From Bacteroidota bacterium (GTDB lineage Bacteria > Bacteroidota > Bacteroidia > 2-12-FULL-35-15): DNA of 64,000 bases. Both the position numbers and the translations under genes were made by a program. The stretch covers positions 144,140 to 208,139 of the forward strand of contig JAOQAG010000017.1 in assembly GCA_025963715.1 (NCBI GenBank), read 5' to 3'. The notes under the pieces were generated by a model, which was not told the DNA's origin, did no database searches, and worked only from the letters and a program-made list of their open reading frames with translations. Positions 25,203-32,389 of this stretch are shown piece after piece (the first letter of the stretch is position 1; each line of letters begins with the position of its first letter).

Positions 25203-25943
25203 ATGAAAATAAAAACCACCATTCTCTCCATTTTTATTGCATTCATCGGGATCATTACCAGCAACAGCGCAAAAGCGCAGGATACCATCGTAAAAACAAA
25301 CGGCGAAATTATTTATGGGAAAGTGCTGGAAGTAGGCACCAATGGCGTATCCTATAAAAAAGCGCCGATCAAGGAAAGCACTACGTATGTGGATAATAAA
25401 AAGGATATTTTGTACATCCGTTTTCACAACGGCGAAAAACAATTGTTTGCCAACACAACCACTGTTCCGGTGTTACCCAATTCAAATCAAACACCCACAA
25501 ACACAGTTCCTATGGCTTCCGGCGATAATGGTTATTTAAAATCCGGACCGGTAAGTAACCAGTACAAGATCGATCATATTGACAGAAAATTTACGATCAA
25601 CGGACAAAAAGCAGGAATAAAAGATGTGGACCGTTTGCTGGCAAAATCTACCAATCCGGCGGTGCAGATCGCTGCAAAAACAGCAAAAGCAACCAAGATC
25701 GCGCAAAAAATTATTAAGCTTACATCTATTGGAACTACCGTGGGCGGCGGCTTTACATCTGTAGCTACCATTTCGCAATTTGTAACGGCTTATCAAACCA
25801 AAACCCTTTCACCAAAATATTACGTAAATGCAGGTGTGAGCTTATTAGGCACTATGAGTTTGCCGATCACATCGAAGATCTTAAAAAACAGGCGCGATAA
25901 ATTGTATGATAAAGCAATTGACCTGTACAATTTAAAAAACTAA
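25203..25943 (+). CDS. Secreted or envelope protein of unknown function
   Basis: A 246-residue protein. The ATG at 25203 starts a clear signal peptide (MKIKTTILSIFIAFIGIITS up to the AKAQ cleavage site); an upstream extension to 25146 would bury it and is rejected. The first mature segment, DTIVKTNGEIIYGKVLEVG, is a small beta-rich motif I recognise from many Bacteroidota exported proteins (DTIVLKNG...VLEVG), probably a short domain of unknown role. The middle is Thr/Pro-rich. The C-terminal half has a Lys/Ala-rich helix (AAKTAKATKIAQKI) and two hydrophobic stretches (TTVGGGFTSVATISQFV and VNAGVSLLGTMSLPI) that may insert in a membrane. It is a single gene with a terminator at 25970. No function can be assigned. 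Confidence 0.75.
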   Translation: MKIKTTILSIFIAFIGIITSNSAKAQDTIVKTNGEIIYGKVLEVGTNGVSYKKAPIKESTTYVDNKKDILYIRFHNGEKQLFANTTTVPVLPNSNQTPTNTVPMASGDNGYLKSGPVSNQYKIDHIDRKFTINGQKAGIKDVDRLLAKSTNPAVQIAAKTAKATKIAQKIIKLTSIGTTVGGGFTSVATISQFVTAYQTKTLSPKYYVNAGVSLLGTMSLPITSKILKNRRDKLYDKAIDLYNLKN

Positions 25944-25969
25944 GAACATATTTTGTAGATAAACCCGGA

Positions 25970-25999
25970 AAAGCCTTTCAGATCATCGAAAGGTTTTTT
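25970..25999 (+). terminator. Rho-independent terminator
   Basis: GCCTTTC (25974-25980), a 7-base loop, GAAAGGT (25988-25994), closed by G-T wobble and followed by T-rich sequence, just after the secreted unknown gene. Confidence 0.7.
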
Positions 26000-26050
26000 T
26001 ATTAAATAAGTATCCGGAATTTTGGACTATAAAAGAAATTATTTTAAGAA

Positions 26051-26175
26051 CGTCATTGCGAGGGCTTTTCGCCCGAAGCAATCTCATTCAGGTTTTATAC
26101 TCTGGTGTGAGATTGCTTCGGGCGAAAAGCCCTGTGCCACCGCTAAAGCTACGGCGACACGCGGTCGCAATGACG
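26051..26175. repeat. Large imperfect palindrome (GTCATTGCGAGG family)
   Basis: The element starts CGTCATTGCG (26051) and ends CGCAATGACG (26166-26175), perfect inverted ends. Inside, AGGGCTTTTCGCCCGAAGC and AATCTCA on the left face TGAGATTGCTTCGGGCG and AAAAGCCCT on the right (26107-26133). About 30 bases (TGCCACCGCTAAAGC and following) then interrupt the right arm. Right-arm fragments recur at 61217-61236 and 63863-63901. Confidence 0.8.
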
Positions 26176-26237
26176 CGTTAATTAAACTGTTTACGATAAA
26201 AATAAAATTGGTGTACGTTTTCTTCTCTCCATTTTTA

Positions 26238-28667
26238 TTAATTCGTTTTCAGGCGGTTCAGCTCGTCCTGTGTACCTTTTTGTTTTTCCTGCCTTTGAAA
26301 CTGCGATCTTCCCAGCTTCCAGGTAAGTGTTAAACGTACGCGCTGCGAATCGCTGTAAAATTTTGACGTGTAATTAATATTCTGAAATTTTTCGGTATTC
26401 GAGTAACGGTCCGTATGAAATACATCGCCGCAGCTAAGCCTTGCTGTAGCTTTTCCTTTGGCAAATATTTTACGGATCCCGGCATCTGTCACAAAAATGG
26501 GTGCATTTACCACATAGCCATTAATGTTCACCGTGCGGTAAAATACGTTTACTTCAAACGACCAGTCGTGCGACAAATTAATCGAATTCAGCAAATTAGC
26601 GATCGCTGTATAACCCGCTTTGCTGTAATATCCTTCCTGGCTGTTGCCGAAATAGTGATCGTGAAAAGCGTTCACCGTTGCAGTTAACGTCCACCATTTT
26701 GTAGGATGCAGCGTTGATGTCACTAAAATATTAAAAGAGTTATACGTGCTCATGTTTTCGCTGATCGTATACAGCACATGCGTGCTTTCATTCTGATGTG
26801 TGGCATCGGAGATCACATTTGTCATGTGCAGGAAACCCAAACTGACGCTGAAAAAACCTTTATACAAGTAATCAATACCTAAATTATCACTCAATTGCGG
26901 TTGCAGGTAAGGATTGCCGACACTATATGTATACGGGTTACGGTAAAACCGGAAAGGATTCAGTTCACCATAATCCGGGCGGTCGATCCGGCGGCTGTAC
27001 GAAAAATTAAGCGTATTGCTGCTGTCCACTTTCCAGTTCACAAAAAACGAAGGGAAAATTTTAAAATAATTGATCTTTACCGTCGAATCATTTATTTTCT
27101 GAATGCCTCTGGCATTGGTGCCTTCGCCACGCAGACCGATCTGCATCTCTACTTTTTTAGAAAGCGGTTTTGAAAAATTCAGATAGCCCGCATAAATATT
27201 TTCGCGGTATACAAAATGATTTGTTTTAGCAGTGTCGTTCACCGCAATACCATTGTTCACATTCCAGTAATGCGCATAGTTCTCCGATGCCACATCGCTT
27301 GCTTTCAGCCCCGTTTCAATCTTTCCGTTTTTCCACACCGGCTGTTCGTAATCCACATTCGCAGCAAGAATGTTCACCGTTTCCGGAAGCTTGTAACGCA
27401 GCGTGGTAGAGTAGACCGGGTACTGATTTTGAGTCGCTGCATGCCGCGTTACATCTTCTTCATTGCCTGTGAAAGAATACGCCACATAATCCACATTCGC
27501 CGAAAATTCTTTCCCCGTTGTATCGATCTTGTATTTATAATTAAGATTGCCGCCAAAGTTATACGATACGCCGGTTTTGGTAGTGGCTGTATTTAATACC
27601 GAATCCATTTCATTATTGGCATTGTACACTTTTGATTCATCATCTCCGGCTGCCTGGTTGGCATTCCAGTAAACTTCAGCCACTGCACCCAGCGTTTGTT
27701 TTTTATTGATCTCGTAATCCATACCGGCACGGCCGCCACTTCCCTCATTATGGTTCAATTGCAGCCAGTGCTCATTAAATTCGGCTGAAGTAACGCCATT
27801 TTCCGTAAAAATATTTTTCTGGTCCGATGCATTATAAGATTTCATATAATATGAATTATTATTTGCAAAAAAATTGAACTTTTTTGTCCGGTAATTCATA
27901 TTAAAGCCGCCGCCTTTGCCACTGTAAAAGCCTTGTCCGTAAATTCCATATACCTGCGCATTCAATCCCAGGTTCTTATCTTTTACCAATACAATATTAA
28001 TCACCGCGTTTCCGCTCGCATCAAATTTGGAAGAAGGGTTCGTGATCACTTCGATCTTCTCGATCTGGCTTGCATCCAGGCTTTTTAAAAAGTTAGCCGC
28101 ATCGGCTGCCGACATATACGAAGCGCGCCCGTCGATCATGATCAGTACGCCCGATTTTCCCCTTACGGAGATCTGATCGTTGCCATCCACCGTTACACCG
28201 GGAAGTTTTTTCAATACTTCCAATCCGTTAAATCCCGCTCCGATAATACTGTTCTGGATGTTATAAACCGTGCGGTCGATCTTGTGTTCCATAAACGACC
28301 GCTCGGCCACTACTTCCACATCCTTCAATAATTTTGCATCTTCCTGCAGTTTGATCGTGCCGGTGTTGATCCCTGCCTTTTTATCCGTGATCGTGATCGG
28401 GTTGCTTTTCCATTTTTTATAGCCGGTATAATTTATCCCTACGTAAAAAGTACCGGTATCTTTGATCTCCAGCTGAAAAAAGCCTGCACTATCAGTTGTA
28501 GCGCCGGTGATCAGTAATGAATCCGATGATCGCAACAGTAAAACATTGCAATACGGAATGCTTTTTTGTGAAGCATCTGTTATTTTACCGCTGATCTGTG
28601 CATGCACAAAAACAGGTAAAATAAAGAGGAACAGGAGAAATGTATTTTTTATGTAGTGGTTAGCCAT
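26238..28667 (-). CDS. Outer-membrane beta-barrel protein (TonB-receptor-like, PF14905 type)
   Basis: An 809-residue outer-membrane protein. The signal peptide (MANHYIKNTFLLFLFILPVF, cleavage near HAQ) is followed by a carboxypeptidase-regulatory-like domain (ISGKITDASQKSIPYCNVLLL; core GKITDASQKSIPY) at about residues 24-105. A plug-like region has AERSFMEHKIDRTVYNI and VRGKSGVLIMIDGRASYM with ITNPSSKFDASGNAVINIVL (core NPSSKFDASGNAVI). The rest is a barrel rich in alternating aromatic/Tyr-Asn strands and ends in LTLTWKLGRSQFQ. The IDRPDYGELNPF motif and YRNPYTYSVGNPYL are hallmarks of this family. There is no SusD partner, so it is not a glycan-uptake SusC. The cargo is unknown. It may have a nearly leaderless promoter. 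Confidence 0.88.
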   Translation of the reverse strand: MANHYIKNTFLLFLFILPVFVHAQISGKITDASQKSIPYCNVLLLRSSDSLLITGATTDSAGFFQLEIKDTGTFYVGINYTGYKKWKSNPITITDKKAGINTGTIKLQEDAKLLKDVEVVAERSFMEHKIDRTVYNIQNSIIGAGFNGLEVLKKLPGVTVDGNDQISVRGKSGVLIMIDGRASYMSAADAANFLKSLDASQIEKIEVITNPSSKFDASGNAVINIVLVKDKNLGLNAQVYGIYGQGFYSGKGGGFNMNYRTKKFNFFANNNSYYMKSYNASDQKNIFTENGVTSAEFNEHWLQLNHNEGSGGRAGMDYEINKKQTLGAVAEVYWNANQAAGDDESKVYNANNEMDSVLNTATTKTGVSYNFGGNLNYKYKIDTTGKEFSANVDYVAYSFTGNEEDVTRHAATQNQYPVYSTTLRYKLPETVNILAANVDYEQPVWKNGKIETGLKASDVASENYAHYWNVNNGIAVNDTAKTNHFVYRENIYAGYLNFSKPLSKKVEMQIGLRGEGTNARGIQKINDSTVKINYFKIFPSFFVNWKVDSSNTLNFSYSRRIDRPDYGELNPFRFYRNPYTYSVGNPYLQPQLSDNLGIDYLYKGFFSVSLGFLHMTNVISDATHQNESTHVLYTISENMSTYNSFNILVTSTLHPTKWWTLTATVNAFHDHYFGNSQEGYYSKAGYTAIANLLNSINLSHDWSFEVNVFYRTVNINGYVVNAPIFVTDAGIRKIFAKGKATARLSCGDVFHTDRYSNTEKFQNINYTSKFYSDSQRVRLTLTWKLGRSQFQRQEKQKGTQDELNRLKTN

Positions 28668-28672
28668 GGGTT

Positions 28673-28680
28673 CAAATATA
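28673..28680 (-). promoter_or_regulatory. Candidate -7 promoter element of the outer-membrane barrel gene
   Basis: The minus strand reads TATATTTG, an exact match, only 5 bases upstream of the ATG at 28667. A TTG lies 22 bases further upstream. If used, transcription would start at or next to the start codon. Confidence 0.45.
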
Positions 28681-29119
28681 AAGCAAATTGATGCAGGCGT
28701 TTCAACCGCTCAACACATTTTAACCTTTTTTAAAAGGGAAATTGTTAAAATAGCATAACGCGGAATTCGCTTTTAGATACAAAGACGCAGAAAATAAAGT
28801 ACGGATGATACGGATAACGAACAGGAGCGAATATTACGAATCTGTGCATTGGAAATAAATCAATAAACGGTCTGTCATCCCGGGCGTGACCCGGGATGAC
28901 AGCTTATAAGAAAAAGTTTACATAAAATTATGCATCTTAACACGCAGCATCCACCCGGTTTCGTAATATTCGCTCCTGTTCGTTATCCGTACCACACAGA
29001 TTCGTAAATTTGTAATCATTCGTAACATATACACAGATTCGTTATTCGTTAAATTCGTTATTCGCTGTTTCAAACACAGCAAACTTTAAACTTTTGAACT
29101 TTAAACTTTGAACTAACAT
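28681..29119. repeat. Repeat-rich intergenic region between divergent genes
   Basis: No gene is seen. It contains a self-complementary hairpin of the ATCCCGGG family (28872-28902, CTGTCATCCCGGGC ... CCCGGGATGACAG), copies of ATTCGCTCCTGTTCGTTATCCG in both orientations (around 28815-28845 and 28965-28992; word given as two parts ATTCGCTCCTG and TTCGTTATCCG), and an AACTTTAAAC tract (29085-29115) that ends four bases before the pirin ATG. Confidence 0.6.
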
Positions 29120-30007
29120 ATGTCCAACATCAACTTAATAATCGAAGAACGGCCTGCCGACATCGGCTCTTTTATGGTGGGCCGCTTATTGCCTTTCCGT
29201 GGAAAACGTATGGTAGGGCCTTTCATCTTTATCGATCACATGGGCCCAGCGCAGTTAACCGGTAGCGAAAATTTTGATGTGCCGCCGCATCCGCACATCG
29301 GGCTTTCCACGCTTACGTACCTTTTTGAAGGTAAGATCATGCACCGCGATAGTTTGGGAACCGCCATCGAGATCAAGCCGCAGCAGGTAAACTGGATGAC
29401 TGCGGGAAAAGGCATTGTGCATTCGGAACGCACACCCGAATATTTACGTCATGCGGATAAATCCATGCACGGATTGCAGATCTGGGTAGCCATGCCAAAA
29501 GAGTTGGAACAATCGGAACCCTCCTTTTTTCATGCCAATGAAGAAGAGCTGCCAGCATGGGAAACAGAGGGCATTCATTATAAACTGATCGCAGGAAAAG
29601 CATTTGGAAAACAATCGCCGGTGCCTGTACACAGCAATTTATTTTTGCTGGAATTAAAAAGCAAACAAGCACAAAAAGTCAATATCGGGCATGAGCTCTT
29701 CGGCGAAGCTGCCATTTATATTTTAGAAGGAAACATTGAGAACGAAGGAATAACATACGAACCGAAACGTATCCTGGTGGCAAAAGAAAGCCAGCTGTGC
29801 GAATTTACACTGGCAGCAAACAGTACTATTTATATTTTCGGTGGAGATGCTTTTCCCGAAGAACGCTTTATTTACTGGAATTTTGTTGCCAGCAGCCAGG
29901 AGCTGATCGAAAATGCAAAACAAAAATGGCAGGCACAAACATTTCCAATAATAGCAGGCGAAACAGAATTTGTACCGCTGCCGCCATCACATCCTAACTT
30001 TAAATAA
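29120..30007 (+). CDS. Pirin family protein
   Basis: A 295-residue bicupin. The N-terminal cupin carries the metal-ligand signature PPHPHIGLSTLTYLFEGKI (core HPHIGLSTLTY) and HRDSLG, and the conserved NWMTAGKGIVHSER. Continuing features are GLQIWVAMPKELE and a C-terminal cupin with NLFLLELKSKQ and IYILEGNIE. Pirins bind iron and may act as quercetinases or redox-sensitive co-regulators; the reaction of this one is unknown. The ATG follows directly on an A+T-rich repeat tract. The OsmC gene begins 2 bases after its stop, a conserved pairing that points to stress or redox defence. Confidence 0.93.
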   Translation: MSNINLIIEERPADIGSFMVGRLLPFRGKRMVGPFIFIDHMGPAQLTGSENFDVPPHPHIGLSTLTYLFEGKIMHRDSLGTAIEIKPQQVNWMTAGKGIVHSERTPEYLRHADKSMHGLQIWVAMPKELEQSEPSFFHANEEELPAWETEGIHYKLIAGKAFGKQSPVPVHSNLFLLELKSKQAQKVNIGHELFGEAAIYILEGNIENEGITYEPKRILVAKESQLCEFTLAANSTIYIFGGDAFPEERFIYWNFVASSQELIENAKQKWQAQTFPIIAGETEFVPLPPSHPNFK

Positions 30008-30009
30008 AT

Positions 30010-30405
30010 ATGGTTACCATCAACGCACACATTGCTAAAGAAAAATACCAAACCACGATTAAAAGCGCTACCAATTTAATTGTAGCCGATGAGCCCGAAG
30101 AGAATGGCGGAAACGATTTCGGATTTTCTCCTTCTGAGCTGCTTGCGGCATCGCTGGGCGCTTGTACATCCATTACCCTGCGTATGTATGCCGACCGGAA
30201 AGGCTGGGACCTGGAGGATCTGAATGTGGAAGTTTCGTTTACGCGCGATCCTGAAAAAAACATGTCTACGTTTACACGCAAGATCAAATTCACAGGCAGT
30301 TTAACCGGGGAGCAAAAAGAACGGCTGATGAAGATCGCCGACAGCTGCCCTACGCACAAAGCGCTCACCAACCCGATCACGGTAAATACCGAACAGGTAG
30401 CATAA
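30010..30405 (+). CDS. OsmC family protein
   Basis: A 131-residue protein of the OsmC/Ohr fold. The first redox Cys lies in the long helix SELLAASLGACTSITLRMYA, and the second in ADSCPTHKALT near the C-terminus, the two positions needed for peroxide reduction in Ohr/OsmC. The YQTTIKSATNLIVADEPEENGG region forms the N-terminal sheet (core YQTTIKSATN). It is probably a cytosolic thiol peroxidase acting on organic hydroperoxides (family knowledge). It is translated with the pirin gene, from which it is separated by 2 bases. Confidence 0.9.
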   Translation: MVTINAHIAKEKYQTTIKSATNLIVADEPEENGGNDFGFSPSELLAASLGACTSITLRMYADRKGWDLEDLNVEVSFTRDPEKNMSTFTRKIKFTGSLTGEQKERLMKIADSCPTHKALTNPITVNTEQVA

Positions 30406-30448
30406 TTTTAAAAGAGTATCAGGAACTTTGCAGCACAAAAAAATTTTA

Positions 30449-30536
30449 ACCACATAAGGCACAAAGAAAACATAAGCTCTGAGTGTTATTGCTTAGTTTA
30501 CGCTTAGCCTTATGTTTTCTTTGTGCCTTATGTGGT
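30449..30536. repeat. Perfect 28-bp inverted repeat (CCACATAAGGCACAAAG family)
   Basis: The arms at 30449-30476 and 30509-30536 are exact reverse complements (outer words ACCACATAAGGCACAAAG and CTTTGTGCCTTATGTGGT) and enclose 32 bases. Other copies, single or inverted, lie near 780, 24862 and 25040. It is downstream of OsmC and could fold in its transcript as a terminator-like stem, though no T run follows. Confidence 0.75.
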
Positions 30537-30591
30537 AGAAGTAAGGGAGTAGAATTTATAAGAGCATGGAAGCAGGTTAAACCAGATTGAA

Positions 30592-30812
30592 ATATTCTGC
30601 TGCCAATTGGTTAAAAATAAGAGAATGCTCATTCTGCAGACTCTTTCGGCCTGTTCAGTAATAGCGGTAATGAGCGGTAGAAGAATTAAAGCTACGAAGC
30701 CATGACTGCGTCGGTGAAATTATCCGCGGTTTTCCTGCAGCGTTAGCGGAAGGAAAAATTACCTTACAGGCCGGTCCGCCGCGGCGGATTGTAACTTTTT
30801 GCCTTCAAAAAG
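30592..30812 (-). repeat. Dispersed hairpin-headed repeat, copy C
   Basis: Reversed copy: the hairpin CTTTTTG-CCTT-CAAAAAG is at 30795-30812 and the blocks CCGCCGCGGCGG, TTCCTGCAGCG, AATTATCCGCGG and GACTCTTTCGGCCTG follow toward 30592, ending at CCAATTGG / GCAGCAGAAT. It lies 32 bases before the aldo/keto reductase start. The remaining bases of 30406-30844 hold only the 28-bp inverted repeat. Confidence 0.75.
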
Positions 30813-30844
30813 TTAAAATATAAATTTTAAAATAATCATTACTC

Positions 30845-31687
30845 ATGGAAACAACAAAACATTTAACCTTCCGGATAGGAGGGGAGCTGGAAATAAACCG
30901 CCTCGGTTATGGCGGCATGCGACTTACCGGCCCGGGCGTATGGGGCGATGTAGATGATCGTGAAAACGCAAAAAAAGTATTGAGAACAGCCGTGGAAGGC
31001 AGTGTAAATTTTATAGACACAGCCGAAGCATACGGCCCGTATACCAACGAAACGCTTATTGCGGAAGCATTGCACCCGTATCGCAAAGGATTGGTAATTG
31101 CTACCAAAAGCGGGCTCGACCGTATCGGGCCAAGTGAATGGCAGGTAAATGGCAGGCCGGAACGCATTATACAGGGAATTGAAGGCAGCTTGAAACGCCT
31201 GAAAGTAGAGCAAATTGATCTTTGGCAATTACACCGGATCGACCCGAATGTGCCCGTGGAAGAAACACTGGGGCCGGTGGCGGATGCTGTAAAAGCCGGA
31301 AAGATCCGCTTTGTGGGATTATCCGAAGTAAACATTGCGCAGATCGAACAAGCCGAAAAGGTGATACCGATCGTATCCATACAGAATATGTACAACCTGG
31401 GCGAGCGTAAATGGGAAGAACTGGTAGATTATACTGCAAAACGCAACATGGCCTTCATTCCCTGGTATCCATTGGCTGCGGGGCCGGGCAAACTGGAAGA
31501 AAAGATTGTAAAGATCGCTGCAAAGCATAAAGCAACTACCGCACAGGTGGCGCTGGCATGGCTGCTGAAACGTTCTCCCAACATTTTACTGATTCCGGGA
31601 ACGGGTTCTGTAGCACATTTAAAGGAAAACCTGGGCGGCGCAAATGTAAGCTTGTCGGATGCCGATTTTGAGGAATTATCTGCTTAA
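30845..31687 (+). CDS. Aldo/keto reductase
   Basis: A 280-residue NADPH-dependent oxidoreductase with a TIM-barrel fold. The catalytic tetrad is visible: Asp and Tyr in NFIDTAEAYGPYTNE, Lys in LVIATKSGLDR and His in DLWQLHRIDPN. The coenzyme end has VSIQNMYNLGER, the FIPWYPLAAGP segment and ILLIPGTGSVAHLKENLGG, which normally binds the adenine-phosphate. The length is on the short side but complete. It reduces aldehydes or ketones; the natural substrate cannot be inferred. It is a single gene between two repeat elements. Confidence 0.93.
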   Translation: METTKHLTFRIGGELEINRLGYGGMRLTGPGVWGDVDDRENAKKVLRTAVEGSVNFIDTAEAYGPYTNETLIAEALHPYRKGLVIATKSGLDRIGPSEWQVNGRPERIIQGIEGSLKRLKVEQIDLWQLHRIDPNVPVEETLGPVADAVKAGKIRFVGLSEVNIAQIEQAEKVIPIVSIQNMYNLGERKWEELVDYTAKRNMAFIPWYPLAAGPGKLEEKIVKIAAKHKATTAQVALAWLLKRSPNILLIPGTGSVAHLKENLGGANVSLSDADFEELSA

Positions 31688-31704
31688 CCGGTTGCAGAAA
31701 AGGA

Positions 31705-31829
31705 GCCACAGATTCACAGATTTTAAATAATAAAAAGGGAAATTATACAAATTATTAGTAATCTCATCGCGGAAGCGGTGATAATCCTTTTTAATTTTTT
31801 TAACTCAAAAAAATCTGTGAATCTGTGGC
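31705..31829. repeat. Inverted repeat of the CACAGATTCACAGATT family
   Basis: GCCACAGATTCACAGATT at 31705-31722 and its exact reverse complement at 31812-31829 enclose about 90 A+T-rich bases. It lies 18 bases after the aldo/keto reductase stop. Like copies at 35365-35476 and 50439-50552, it could act as a long stem at the 3' end of the transcript. The rest of 31688-32046 holds the rpmH promoter and leader. Confidence 0.75.
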
Positions 31830-31933
31830 TAAAAACATTTGAAATTTCGGTGTAAAATATTGATTTTTAGTCTATTATGAGTTATTTCTCGATTCAGTCA
31901 ACTCAAATTCTCGACTTTTTTCAATAAAATAGT

Positions 31934-31962
31934 TTGTGAAACAGAAAAACTTTTTATCTTTG
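31934..31962 (+). promoter_or_regulatory. Promoter of rpmH
   Basis: A TTG (31934-31936) followed after 18 bases by TATCTTTG (31955-31962) matches the Bacteroidota -33/-7 consensus. The leader to the ATG at 32047 is about 78 bases and includes CTTTTCGGTTAAGAAAAG (around 32012-32029), a small hairpin near the start. Confidence 0.75.
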
Positions 31963-32046
31963 CATCCCGATTTAGAAATGGATCGCTGGTTTAAACAGAA
32001 TATTAATTTGCTTTTCGGTTAAGAAAAGCGCAAATCATAGATAAAA

Positions 32047-32205
32047 ATGGCATTACGTACGTTCCAACCATCGCAAAAGAAAAGAAAAAACAAACACGGT
32101 TTCCGTGAAAGAATGGCATCTGCAAATGGTCGCAGAGTATTAAGATCACGTAGAGCTAAAGGAAGAAAAAAATTAACTGTTTCTGACGAAAAAACTCATA
32201 AATAG
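32047..32205 (+). CDS. rpmH: 50S ribosomal protein L34
   Basis: A 52-residue, strongly basic protein: [19 protein letters not shown] then [20 protein letters not shown] and [13 protein letters not shown], an unmistakable L34 (usual length 44-53). It is part of the large ribosomal subunit, near the tunnel exit region. A good promoter lies about 85 bases upstream and a strong terminator 40 bases downstream, so it is transcribed alone; in many bacteria rpmH is next to rnpA and dnaA, which are not visible here. Its short length means simple ORF thresholds would miss it. Confidence 0.98.
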   Translation: MALRTFQPSQKKRKNKHGFRERMASANGRRVLRSRRAKGRKKLTVSDEKTHK

Positions 32206-32244
32206 AAATTGATAAATGATATTTCAATTTGAATAATTCAATAA

Positions 32245-32276
32245 AAAATGCTTCTCGTAAGAGAAGCATTTTTTTT
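32245..32276 (+). terminator. Rho-independent terminator of rpmH
   Basis: AATGCTTCTC (32247-32256), loop GTAA, GAGAAGCATT (32261-32270), followed by T6; A-rich on the left side. Confidence 0.92.
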
Positions 32277-32389
32277 GCCCGGATATGTTGAAAATCTATA
32301 ATAAAATTCAAATTAACAAACACTCAAAAATGATACTTTCGTAATCATTTTCAAATTAGAAAATTTTCAAATCAGCACATTAATAAGAT

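Noticed and set aside
26022..26333. Plus-strand frame of 103 codons
   Set aside because: It is made of the GTCATTGCGAGG palindrome and the end of the outer-membrane barrel gene on the other strand.
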